Source of the DNA: Apostichopus japonicus
Taxonomy: Eukaryota; Echinodermata; Holothuroidea; Aspidochirotida; Stichopodidae
Direction of reading: 5' to 3'
Length of the DNA stretch: 64,000 nucleotides
Assembly (NCBI RefSeq): GCF_037975245.1
Contig: NC_092566.1
Coordinates: forward strand, 746,001-810,000
Positions 49,421 through 60,960 of the stretch are shown here, one piece after another. Under the pieces are notes generated by a model. That model did no database searches and had not been told where the DNA came from. It saw nothing but the letters and a program-made list of their open reading frames with translations. A program made the position numbers and the translations under genes. Every line of letters begins with the position of its first letter. Position 1 is the first letter of the stretch.

Positions 49421-52400
49421 CAAAATACTTTAATTTAAATATAGAAAGTCTTCCTTAAGAAATCAAGCTCAGTTCTTTTAAATATGGAAACAGACTTTGA
49501 AAATGTAATTAAACAAAAGTATCAAGATTGTAGTGGTTTTATTAGAAAATTTGATCATAGAAATAATCAACAAATCTACTGGTAAACACAAGCTCATGTG
49601 AAATTAAGGGAACATTGCTTGCAACATTTTAATAATCTTTGTATATTATTATTGTTTTAGTTCTTTTCTTATTTTGCTTTTGAGTTGCTGATATAATCCT
49701 GTTACTATTATAACCAATTTGCACAATTTGGTTTTGTGTTGGCAAGGCATTGGTTCATGTTGATTTCCTCAAGTAACTAAGAAAAAAATGCATGAAACAT
49801 TATCCCAGCATCTTTCAAAAGATTTCTGAAATTGCTGATTTTACCATTCAACTTCTCTACCTTTGCTAGAGGGAATATTGCATAACCAATGCCTGGGCTA
49901 TGTGGTACAGGGGGCATGCGTTAAGTTAGCAGTTCATGCTAAAGGGAGGGATTACTACTAACATGGTAAAGAAAACCTCTTGCCCAAAGGACAAAGGGTA
50001 CCCGGTCTTTAAAGGAACAAATTGCATTTTTAACTTCAAAATGAGATTCAACTTCATGATTGGCTACCACCATATGTGTCAATGTTACATGCGACAGTGG
50101 TGTCCTAAAACTTGCAAAATTCCCATCATAGCAATACTGAACATTTCCTGTTTAATGTTCCAAAACAATTGTGTGATTTGAATACAGAATATGTTTTCTT
50201 ACAAGTCTGGTCAAACCCTGACCCTTGCTTAAAATCTGTCCTCTGAAAAGCTGTCCTCAATCATACAGCTTACATGTTTAAGCAGTGCAATACTATCAAT
50301 CATCTAAACATTTCAAAATAATTAGACTTTCTACTAAACAGACCTTCTGGGATTACTTGTTCCAGGGGGTACTACTATGATGATCCCGTAGGACAATTGC
50401 TTTGTCTCAAATGCAATATTTTCCTTTACACCATGTGCTTTTAGTCAAGGGTTTATAAGTCAAATGCTTTTAGTCAAGGGGTTTATAAGTCAAATGCTTT
50501 TAGTCAAAGGTTTATAAGTCAAATGCTTTTAGTCAAGGGTTTTAAGTCAAGTGCTTTTTTAGTCAAGGGTTTAAACCAAGTGCTTTTACTCAAGGTTATA
50601 TTATTATGATCGTGGTTGCAATTGATATACAGGTATCTGATCTTTATTTTAATTATTGGTGCTTTGATTAGACAGTCTACATAGCGGCTGTTTCAGCTGG
50701 CAGTAACAAGACAAACTTTGATATTAATATCATAAATAAGATTCGCTGTAAATTCTAGGAGATGTCTGTTGCAAATATTTCTCATATCCAGAATCAGACA
50801 AGACGAGAATTATATAATCAAAGTAATCTTGTTTTTCATTTATGTATATAAATCTTGAAAGTTTTGGGATGGGAAAAAAATAATATAATAAAAAAAAAAG
50901 AAAAGCAATATCAGTATAGTTTCTGATTTTACCTCTAAGTCAAAGAAGCTAAGGAATAGATATTAAAATTTAGAAAATTAGAATTGTTTTTCAAAAATTC
51001 TCAAAATATTGCAATGAAGTTCTTTAAAAAGTGCAATGAGTTTATAGAATCTTTCGATTTTAATTTTGAGTTTACTTAACTGGTGAACAGTCGATTAATT
51101 TGCACCTTGAAAAATTTGTTTTGAAATCTATCAGTTTGTTTCTTGTACTTTGCAAACAATTTGGACACTTAATTATATTTAAATAATATTAGGTTTTGTT
51201 TAAAATATAAATATTGTAGCATAAAAATTTACAACAACAACTCTAATAAATGAATGTAGAAATATCACCTGTATTGTTAATTTTCTAACAATGCATGAAA
51301 TTATCACATTTTAGCACCTTAACTTTAAAAAAGTGCTGTGAGTTGGTATTAAACCATTAGGGCTATAATTAGATCAAACAAGCTTAAATTGAACAAAAAA
51401 CCAATGCTCTGAAATATTGGATAGACTATGATTTGATTTATTTTCTAATAATGCGTTGTATCAAGATTCTACACTATTCTTGCACAGTATGCGTAGGTTA
51501 GGTTGTAATTTGATCACCCATGTTGAAGATGGTCTAGCAAATATCAGTGCTTAAAGTTTACCAATAGAATATGATAAATTTGATGAACATATCGTAATAG
51601 CCTGACTTGCTCAGCCAAATACAATCAGATTTATTTATCTAGGACTATCCTTGAAAGTAGATGAAGCACACTGCAGTAATTCTGACTTAGTATTTCTTTG
51701 TTTTGTTTCTGCTTCTCATATACTCATTGATGTCACGGTTTATCTATATACTCTATCCTCCTCAGCATGAATATTTAATCATGCATGATAAATATTCATA
51801 TTATTGTAGTCTTACATTATTATAGGCATATATATCACTTATATATAGATAGTTTGTCCAAAATCATTGAATTTTGTTATACCTCTTTTTGGTAGAATAT
51901 TGGTTATAATTCTTAAGCTTTATCAGGTTTGGAGATTGGAGTTTTACGGTAAACTGTAAGTATTACTTTACTCAAAAAATAATTTAAAAAATATAAACAA
52001 GTTTTAAGAAGTTTTATAAATTGTGCATTACTATTTTTTTTCTTTCTCTTCTTTTTCCAAATATTTATTTTGAAACCATGCAATGGGATGATGAGATGAT
52101 GATTATAATAAACTTGAAATTTGCAGAAATATTATGCATTTCCTACTTTTTAATAACCTGCACACATTTATCTCAAACTGTGAAAGTTTCAGAAGCCAAA
52201 TTAACAAAATTAGTTAAAAATTCAAAGAAAAAGGGTGCTTTTCCAGTTAACCTTAAAGAGGTACTTTATTGAAGCTCTTTTCCTTTTGCTGTATTTTCTG
52301 CTCTCTGTGTGATCAAAGTAAAATCTTACATGGTTTGGAGTATCAACTGTCTCCTTGCAACCATTACACTCTGGTATTTTCTCATGCCAGGAGCGGATTT

Positions 52401-52957
52401 ACCAAACCATCACATTTTTACTTCTGTGACTTGGGCCAATTTGGTCTACCGACCTCTTTGCTCAGTCATTTAAATACTAGCAATATTGCTTTGAGTGCAA
52501 TAGCCATGAGAGTACAGGCAAATGCTTTAAATGTATTATCTCTGTTGTTTTTGTGATATAACATGTTGCCCCATTTTCTGTTACTTTAAAGCAGCTGTTT
52601 GCGTTTATTAGATTGCTTGCTAATTTTAGCAAATTGACCCGGTGTTGGCCAAACTAAGTTTGCAATTTATCATAGTAACCCGCCTTTTTTAATTATTTTT
52701 TCACCAAACATTTATTGGTGAAATATGTTTCGCTTCAATTGTGTGCCTTGAACACCGATTGGAAATTTTGCACATTTGAATAATCGTACGACATGAAACA
52801 ATGTAGTTTATTTTTTAATTAATTTATTTATTCAATTAAAATGCATTGTTATGTGATTTAAGCATCAATTTCCTCTCAATTAAGATTTATTGACATCATC
52901 GCAAATAGCTACTGTAAAGGATTTTTCTACGAATCATATGTCAAACATTCATTTCAG
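49421..52957 (+). other. AT-rich region without recognised gene
   Basis: Contains the 31-bp repeat at 50440-50600 and, at 52586, a sequence (TTAAAGCAGCTGTTTGCG) like one end of the element at 11833-12653. No coding region was recognised. Confidence 0.75.
50440..50600 (+). repeat. 31-bp repeat, about 5 copies
   Basis: Units of gtgcttttagtcaagggttt then ataagtcaaat recur, increasingly diverged to the right. Confidence 0.88.
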
Positions 52958-53001
52958 GAAAGGAATCAAGAAAAAAACCAAAGGCGAGAGTTATGATTTG
53001 A
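52958..53001 (+). CDS. candidate alternative C-terminal exon 1
   Basis: After a fair acceptor (aacattcatttcag) a phase-1 reading gives GKESRKKPKARVMI and TGA at 52999-53001. If joined to exon Q at the 49032 donor, the product would end SRGKESRKKPKARVMI. The other phases also end in short basic tails. Phase compatibility with the donor supports it, but no homology is known. Confidence 0.33.
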
Positions 53002-53567
53002 GTGAGATGGTATAGACATATTTATATTTATACTGGGTGTAATTTTCATGTACCCTTAGTGCATACTAGTGAGGACATATCTCCTGTGATTGACTCAAAC
53101 TGCTGAGTAGCTATTAATTTATGGAGGGGGGACCACCTTTGTTAGTCTAGTACCTCAGCTAGAATAGTGTGAACTGTATGCTACAACTTAGTATTAAACA
53201 GTTGGGTTGCTGTGGAGGTATTCTGGTTACAATCTTGATTAGATTCTACAGTCAATATAATGATTGTACTTACCTTTGTTCTACAGCTTATTAATTGTTA
53301 GGTTGTGGTAGGCTAATAATGTTGCTGGCATGTTTCAACTACGGGCTCATAATTACCATATATTGAACTACACCTTGTAAACTATTACATCTTAAGAAGT
53401 ACTATTATTCCACAGCTGTAATTTACATTTGAAAATGTTAATAGGCTACTAAAAATAGCAAATGACCAAATGTATAATCAACTCAATTGGTTTCCTAGTG
53501 TTGTTTACTTTCACACTGATGTAATAATTCCTATAATCTAGGTCTCCCAAACAGCACTTTTGGGTAA

Positions 53568-53850
53568 GCTCATCAACAAACAGTGCATATCATCACATAG
53601 GCCTACATGTATAACAAACAGTGCATAACATTACATAGCCTACATGTAAAACAAACAGTGCACAACATCACATAGGCCTACATGTATAACAAACAGTGCA
53701 TAACATCACATAGCCTACATGTAAAACAAACAGTGCATAACATTGCATAGGCCTACATGTATAACAAACAGTGCATAACATTACATTGTCCTATATTTAT
53801 AACAAACAGTGCATAACATCTCATAAGCCTACATTGATATCATGATTGGT
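53568..53850 (+). repeat. 39-bp minisatellite, left block
   Basis: Units contain ataacaaacagtgcataaca and cataggcctacatg, about seven copies. The same unit reappears at 54720-55480, on the other side of a LINE fragment. Confidence 0.92.
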
Positions 53851-53966
53851 TTGTGATAGCAAATTGACACTAAATTTGGCAAAAACAAATACATTATTTT
53901 AGTAACAATAGTAGTAAAAGTGATACTGTTTACCTGAACTGAACACTATACATTTGCATTCACAAC

Positions 53967-54488
53967 ATTCTACAATCTACAAAATTTCTTGGAGTCAGTA
54001 TTGAATCAAGATTAACTTGGAAAAATCATATTGACACTATTTCCACTAAGGTTGTATCTTACATTAAGTTTACCACAGCATACTGGTCTGGTGCATACAA
54101 TATCCACCTCACCAAGTTAATACTTTGACTAAAGAAACCAATTCTTCACTTATCAAACCCTAAACATACTGATCATATAAGTACTACTGAGTTGTTTTCT
54201 TCTCTAAAGTTGCTCACGCTTGTTGATCTGATACTAGTCAATATAGCTACATTTGCTTACCGAATTGTTCATAATCTACTCTCAGCAAATTTCTTCACCT
54301 ACAATTACGAAATCCACAGTTATAGCACTAGGTCAGCTGATAACCCTCACACTTCACGTTTAAGAACTAATACCCCCAAACATTGGTTGAGAATTTGGGC
54401 AAATTTTCTCTGGAACTCATTGCCACAGGATATTAAACATGATCATAGCACTGTTTCATCATTCAGAAGAAACTTAAGAAATTACTGA
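53967..54488 (+). pseudogene. LINE reverse-transcriptase C-terminal fragment (broken)
   Basis: One frame reads FLGVSIESRLTWKNHID, then after an in-frame TGA at 54126-54128 continues to LLTLVDLILVNIATFAYRIV, IHSYSTRSADNPHTSRLRTN and LWNSLPQDI, ending at a TGA at 54486-54488. These are typical of the thumb and C-terminal part of non-LTR retrotransposon (CR1/Jockey-like) proteins. Catalytic motifs are missing and a stretch after the IDTIS segment appears deleted. It is a dead fragment, possibly inserted within or next to the minisatellite. Confidence 0.82.
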
Positions 54489-54719
54489 CCATTACCACAT
54501 TTCCCTACTCTTTTGCATTCCTTTTTTTTTTTTTTTAATTGTTCTTTGTATATATGTTATGTCCATACGTTTTAGTTTAACTTTGTTATACAGCGAGTAA
54601 CTAGGTCATTTCCAAGTTTAGCTATATGCAACAACAATCATATTAATTAATATAACTACTGAGTTCTATATATGTACGTTGGGATAAAACAAATCAAGGA
54701 AATGAAATGTTTAACATAG

Positions 54720-55480
54720 CATAGACCTGCATCTCTAACAAACAGTGCATATTGTCCTACATGTATAATAAATACTATATAGTGCAAAACATCACATAGG
54801 CCTACATGTATAACAAACAGTGCATAACATAGGCCTACATGTATAACAAACAGTGTATAACATTACATAGGCCTGCATGTAACAAACAACAGTGTATAAC
54901 ATCACATAGGCCTGCATCTCTAACAAACAGTGCATACTGTTTTATTGTCCTACATGTATAATAAACACTATATAGTGCAAAACATCACATAGGCCTACAT
55001 GTATAACAAACAGTGCATAACATAGGCCTACATGTATAACAAACAGTGTATAACATTACATAGGCCTGCATGTAACAAACAACAGTGTATAACATCACAT
55101 AGACCTGCATCTCTAACAAACAGTGCATATTGTCCTACATGTATAATAAACACTATATAGTGCAAAACATCACATAGGCCTACATGTATAACAAACAGTG
55201 CATAACATAGGCCTACATGTATAACAAACAGTGTATAACATTACATAGGCCTGCATGTAACAAACAACAGTGTATAACATCACATAGGCCTACATGTATA
55301 ACAAACAGTGCATATTGTCCTACATGTATAATAAACATTATATAGTGCAAAACATCACATAGACCTACATGTATAACCATGGAGCTATAAAGCTCCATGG
55401 TATAACACACAGTTTATTTTACGTAGGCTTAGGCCTACATGTATAACAAACAGTGTATAACATCACATAGGCCCACCATT
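54720..55480 (+). repeat. 39-bp-based minisatellite with ~230-bp higher-order repeat
   Basis: The unit cctacatgtataacaaacag recurs in blocks. A larger block starting cctgcatctctaacaaacag and including tacatgtataataaacacta repeats about 3-4 times. A small perfect palindrome lies at 55376-55401. Confidence 0.92.
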
Positions 55481-55664
55481 TCCTCTTCTTTTGTTTCACT
55501 ACTACATGTTTCATTTTCTTTCATTTTTTGCTGCATAAACACAGCTTGCATACTTTAACCCATTCGTATGTGTTTTATTTAATTTGTGTTGTTTCTTATG
55601 TCATATGTCTTGTGTTTCTTTTAAAACCAGTCATCAATGATGTCCATTTTGTTTCTCCTTGCAG

Positions 55665-55777
55665 CCCCTCGGAGGGAGCATTCTACTATTGCTTTAAACC
55701 TACACACTCCCTCAGGCCACTCCCTGCATCCACTAACAGTCACTCAGAAACAACCAAACCCATGCCGTGTATCTTGA
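55665..55777 (+). CDS. candidate alternative C-terminal exon 2
   Basis: A strong acceptor (ttttgtttctccttgcag) opens a phase-1 frame reading APRREHSTIALNLHTPSGH and then SLHPLTVTQKQPNPCRVS, stopping at TGA 55775-55777. It would fit the phase-1 donor at 49032. The region is clearly richer in GC than its surroundings. A different phase is also open to 55920 but gives a hydrophobic, less protein-like string. Identity with the channel gene is inferred only from phase and position. Confidence 0.38.
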
Positions 55778-58008
55778 TGTCAACTTGTTATCATCTTCAG
55801 CTTGTCTTGCTCCACCTCTCTGTTTTCATGTTGTTCTGTTTTATGCTTGCCTTTGTCAATTTGAAGCACTTATCGTATAAACATACTTGTGTGAAAGTAA
55901 CTCATATCTATGTGAATTGACCATCTTATCGTTCGCTGTCATCATAATAGAGCTGCTTTTCTCATCTAATTTGTGTCATTGATTCTACTGCAACATGGTT
56001 GTAGCCTAAGCTAACTAATACATCTATCCTAACACAGTTGTTTCAGGCAGATTTGTAACCTAAGTCAAGTTAAATCTTTTCATATTAGTAATTTAGTTTA
56101 AACATTTATACAACGGTCTTGTTATTCGTAACTAAATTCATTTTGTCTTTGTTGTTGATCCATATTATTTAGTTAGAATGATGCTGTTTTATTGTACATA
56201 ACATACAACCAATAGTAGGCATATAGCTTTTATTTTATTTATAAAGTTATTTTCATTCTTTTTATTATGGACGAAATTAATTGCCAACAAAGGTCACACT
56301 AGGGGTTAAACCAAACTTGATCTTGTTCATTCAATCATGAATATGGTTGGAGATGAGTAATTATCCCGTTCAATTACAAAAATATCTTAATTTTGTGTGT
56401 CTATGTCACGTGACAGTTGCAAATGAGCAACCATTTTATAAAAGTCGTTGGGAATTGTAGTAGTAAAACTACAAAGACGAAGTTGTTTTCTTATCTTTCC
56501 CACTACCTGTATTAAACACAATATAATAGAAGAGGGTACAGTTTAAACTCATAGTCACCCACCCCTCCCCCACCCCTCCCCCACCCTACCTCATTTGAGT
56601 CAATTCAAACGACCAAAGCAGAGAAATAAATGTTGCTGAGTAAAGGTGGATGCGCTTTTTGGTTATTACATAACTTTTAATGGTTGATTCTAGTCAAGCT
56701 GTATATATTAAGCAAACTTACTATGAAGTAGTATTGTATATAGTATAGTGTTGTTTGTCTGATATTATAGCCACTAGCACAGTTCATGGTTGGCCATAAC
56801 GTGATCTTATTATTAATTATGACCTTCATAACTAGAAACAAAATCATAAACAGAAGGTAGTTTAGTAAATATTAATTCGAGGTTTATAACCACCAGGAAG
56901 GGAATATGAAATGTGATAAAAGTTTGAACCACTGTTGTAAGTTTGATTTTTAAGCTGGTTACTTGCCTTTAATAAAGATCAGTAGTTTCTGACAATGTTC
57001 AGTTAAATATTTCACCAACTATTTAACAAATACAATGTATTACACACATGCATCAGCTTAATCGGTAACCACATTAACAAATCAACCTATGACACACCAC
57101 TGTAAATCTTGTCATGTGGGGTAGGGGATGGGAGGGATAAACACAGGGAAACCACAATAGCGAATCTACTCCCACCCACCAACACCACTGTGTGTCATTT
57201 CTCTTTTCGTGTGGGTTAGGAGATTCTAAGATTATCAATAACAAATATGACATTTACAGGTTGTTATTGGTATTGTGAGCAAGCAGTAACTTTTGATGGT
57301 ATATGTAAAAGTCCCTCCCCCCCCCCCCTAATTTAGCTAGATATCGCTTAATTGTTTTTGAGAAACTTAAGACCCTACAACCCTACACAAGAGAACTGAG
57401 TGACTATTCTTTGACTCTATAGCATGCTCGAGGATAAACGATACTCGTAATATATAACCTACATTTCTGAACACACGGTAGTATTTTAAGTAAACTAACA
57501 AGGCCCCGCTTAACACCCTCAAAATAGGATTTCGGACTGACAAACAACTAGTCGGGTAGTAGACTAGGAGTGGGGATGGGGTGGACAAAAGGCTCCCTCT
57601 TTGAAACTTTCATTGACGCATAAAATTAGCTGCTTCAGTGCTACGGAAGTGATGTGAGGTTGGTTTCTAACAGTCTTCATAAACCACAATACTGAAAGGC
57701 ATATAGAGCCTACACCACGATGCACGTTGCTAAGGTTACTTAGTCTTTGTGATGACGTCACAGTGTATCTATCAATGCTTCGTCACCTTTTCCCGTCAGC
57801 ATCAGCCGAGGATTTAAGCACTGACTACCTAGGCCTTCATTATACTTCATTATAACAGGGAAAAGAATCGCTTTCAATTGCCGATTTCCATTGAAGCTTG
57901 ATTTCTACAAACAAAGCAAGGAAAGATTGGTGATGACAAATTTAACATTGTCACGTGGTTGCGGTTCACTAAATATTGTCATATTCTTTTCATTCTTTCT
58001 CTTATCAG
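55778..58008 (+). other. AT-rich region without recognised gene
   Basis: Contains poly-C tracts near 56565 and 57317 and possible polyadenylation signals (ATTAAA 56511, AATAAA 56625). No reliable coding exon seen. Confidence 0.7.
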
Positions 58009-58055
58009 AAATTATCTTGGAAACTGCTCCTCCTGGAACATCGGAATACGTTTGA
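58009..58055 (+). CDS. candidate alternative C-terminal exon 3, ending in a PDZ-ligand-like motif
   Basis: A strong acceptor (tctttctcttatcag) opens a phase-1 frame reading EIILETAPPGTSEYV and TGA. The last residues SEYV resemble a PDZ-binding C-terminus. Overlapping AATAAA signals lie at 58232-58245, about 180 bp after the stop. Whether the exon belongs to the channel gene, 9 kb upstream, is inferred from phase only. Confidence 0.38.
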
Positions 58056-58231
58056 ATTTTCCTTGCATTCTTCACCTTAAGTCTTTTACTTTCAATGTGA
58101 CTTACTTATATTCTTCATTTTCATTTTCTCTTACAACTCATTTTAATATCATACTATCTCCGACATATACTGGCATGTGAAACATTAAAATTAGTGTGTG
58201 TGTTAAAGAGATTCAACCAAAAAAATATATA

Positions 58232-58245
58232 AATAAATAAATAAA
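58232..58245 (+). terminator. cluster of AATAAA polyadenylation signals
   Basis: Three overlapping AATAAA hexamers in aataaataaataaa, suitable to end the candidate 58009 exon. They may also be simple repeat. Confidence 0.4.
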
Positions 58246-59184
58246 GCAACAAAAAATGGAACATTTGCGTCTAAATAAATTCATACCCTCGAACTGTTCA
58301 TGAATGTTATGGGCTTAAAGCGGACTGAAGTTATAATCTGTGAATATTAATATTAGCAGTCTTGTCAAGGTTTCTTTATAGCAAAAATCGCATCTTTTAT
58401 TTTAAAATTAATCGTGTTCAGAGAAGGATGACCTTTGACTTTGTTTTATCTAATGTGCTCTTCATTAGCGGTACTTCCAGTCGATGAATATTATTTAGGT
58501 CAACTCTAAAAGCTTTCTTGAAAATTTTATTTCCTCCATTAACCAATAACCGATATTTATTTCGGTTCGTACCAAGAAGTTAATTTTATGTCGAGCATTT
58601 TGCAATCTGGCATGGTTAGTTTAAAACTCACAGTATGAATTAGGCCAGAAGAGATTTTTTGTAGCAAACTTGGTGTTTGAACGTTATTTCCCAAACGGTG
58701 TTTGCATGCACGCTTGTATGTCATAATTGTGTAGACGTGTATATGTATTTATCCTCTCGCTTGCAAATGTAACATCACTCACAGGGGGAATGGCTGGGTG
58801 GGGGGTGGGGGCACTAATTGACGGAAACCAAGGATACAGATCAACGTAATCAGAGTTCTACAAGCAACATGTCTGTGTCATCTGTAGCCCGCCCTGTACT
58901 CATTTCACAACTAATAAGTCCATTTATGGCCATCAAATTACTAACTATTACCATCAGCAAACTGAAGATACGTCTTGCTATTAATACTACACGTTACTAA
59001 AACTGACTAGGCACGAAGAAGCGTTGTTTCCTCACAAACCTTATCAATAAATACTGTGAACAAACACATTGCAGCGACTTTTGATGTCTAATAGCCAAAT
59101 ATCATCGACTAATTTATGATTTAATTTCGCTCAATGGGTCTAATCGCGTTAGATTAATTTAGTTTTCTGTTTCGATGTTTGCAG

Positions 59185-59246
59185 ATGATATCACTGGTGT
59201 TAACCCAGACAGTAGACTTAAGGAAGAGTTGTGTTCTCAGCAGTAG
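59185..59246 (+). CDS. candidate alternative C-terminal exon 4
   Basis: An acceptor (tgtttcgatgtttgcag) opens a phase-1 frame reading DDITGVNPDSRLKEELCSQQ before TAG at 59244-59246. The peptide is acidic and protein-like, and an AATAAA lies at 59371-59376. It would fit the phase-1 donor at 49032, but could be the last exon of another gene. Confidence 0.36.
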
Positions 59247-59370
59247 TAACCCACAGACACGAAATAATCCAGTAAACATTTCGACGAGTCCGCTTTGTTA
59301 TGATTTGAAAAAGAAGACTACTACACAACCTTTAAAAGAGACTCTCTTTTTTGACAACATAGACATTTTA

Positions 59371-59376
59371 AATAAA
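59371..59376 (+). terminator. candidate polyadenylation signal AATAAA
   Basis: Located 125 bp after the stop of the 59185 candidate exon, in tttaaataaaatt. Confidence 0.4.
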
Positions 59377-60047
59377 ATTAAAATAATTTGATAAGATCAT
59401 TAAAGTCATTTTCTCTTATAACTAGCTGATTATTCTATAGCTGTGTCCTGTTTCAATTCGATTCCATGTTCAACACGTATCTTGCTACATCTGCTCTGCT
59501 TCGTGATGTATTTTCTCCAAGTAGCTATCGATTGCTTCGAGTCATTGCAAATTCTGTGACCACGGGAAATTCGAACCCATACAAGATCACTTCACTTCGT
59601 TCATTTTTCACTCCAAATATTACCTCCTTGTTGGCCATAGCTGTGTTCGGTTGTTGTAGTGATCGTCGTCGTCGTTAAAAAATGCACATATATAATTTAT
59701 TCGTATTTTTGTTATAAATTATTTATATAATTATTTTCATTTTATTTTATAATTATATCTGATTATCGTCTGACTGGTGTATCTTTAGAACTATTTGATG
59801 ATACTTTGTTTGCTTGATATAGTGTTGTCTTGTTTGTAGTTCTACTGTTGTATGTTGTAGCAATATCCAGTATGTTGTATTCCGTATAGGTCTGCTCATC
59901 CCATTGTATTATCTATAACTTCATACTAGGCCTTGAGGTGCTAATATGTATACATATACGTTTGGTTGATTGGCGTCTATCTTGGCGCAGAGTACTCTAC
60001 ATCCGGTGGACAGAACGAAGTCTAGATTAGAATTAGTTGAGACTAGT
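59377..60047 (+). other. AT-rich region without recognised gene
   Basis: No coding region or element recognised; one open frame at 59466-59678 has no recognised homology. Confidence 0.65.
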
Positions 60048-60055
60048 GGAACACT

Positions 60056-60344
60056 CAGGCGCGTAGCCATGAATTTGCCAAGGGAGGGGCGAAACTGTAG
60101 ATTCGGCATTGAAAACTATCTAAGCGTAGCGCCACCATGGTTGGCGCGAAGCGTACAAGAAAATTTTGGCTTACAATGCCTTCCAGATCGCTGGAAATGG
60201 CACTTCCCAGGCCCTGTTAGTTGCATCTTAGCATTTTCTCTTTTGAAAATACTAGCGATATCATAAAAACATTTAAAAAAAAAATATATGCTCAAGGGGG
60301 GGGCGGCTGCCCCCTTCGCCCCCCCCCCCTTGGCTACGCGCCTG
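60056..60344. mobile_element. hAT-like MITE with perfect ends and 8-bp target duplication
   Basis: The ends CAGGCGCGTAGCCA and TGGCTACGCGCCTG are perfect 14-bp inverted repeats. Both sides carry ggaacact (60048-60055 and 60345-60352), an exact 8-bp target duplication typical of hAT transposition. The 289-bp interior has no transposase. It is GC-rich near the right end. Confidence 0.92.
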
Positions 60345-60607
60345 GGAACACTAGTAGTTGTTACTCAGAGTTTCACGCATTGAGAGATCATCTATATTCT
60401 CGTTTATTTCCATGTCATTTAACTGAGTCCGTGCAAAGTATCTCTTTCGAGATCCTGCTTTATGAATACAATGATTTCGAGTTGGTTAGCATCATGGTCG
60501 ATTTCTAGATTAATGCAATATATTTCACAGCATTGTTCGATACAGGTGACAAATGCCTACAGTGGAATGACTACCTTCCTTACTGGTTTTGAACCTTTGG
60601 ACAGACA

Positions 60608-60679
60608 GTATCCATAGCCTAGTTGGTTTGGGTGTCCACATATAAAGCGGAAGACCCGGGTTCGAATCCCACACGTACA
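60608..60679 (+). tRNA. tRNA-like sequence, probably a tRNA-derived SINE head or pseudogene
   Basis: An A-box-like TAGCCTAGTTGG (60615-60626) and a perfect B box GGTTCGAATCC (60659-60669) are spaced as in a tRNA. D and anticodon arms can fold (GCCT with GGGT; TCCAC with GCGGA, one mismatch), with anticodon-loop atataaa. The acceptor stem and outer T stem pair poorly, so it is unlikely to be a working tRNA. Internal RNA polymerase III promoter elements look intact. Confidence 0.5.
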
Positions 60680-60799
60680 TTGTATGTGTTAATGAAACAG
60701 ACTATCTGCCTTTGTAGTATGGCTGTCATTATCATTATCCATATACAGGCTCTTTGTAAACAGAATCGAGCACTTTTGGAGGTGTATAACCAAACCCTT

Positions 60800-60960
60800 G
60801 TCAAAATATATATATAACTATATTGTATATTGAAATTGTAGTGAGTTGGAAAAAATATAAATAAATGTATATGTCAATATATATGTCAATATATATATAT
60901 ATATATAAACATATATATATATATATATATAAACATATATATTGTGGGTATCAGTGAAAT
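60800..60960 (+). repeat. AT-dinucleotide-rich simple repeat
   Basis: Several runs of atatatatat separated by gtcaa and aaac, lying just after the tRNA-like sequence. Confidence 0.9.

Noticed and set aside
53541-53564. 22-nt microexon-like segment with good borders
   Set aside because: Length changes phase and leads only to a hydrophobic, unlikely frame in the 55665 exon.
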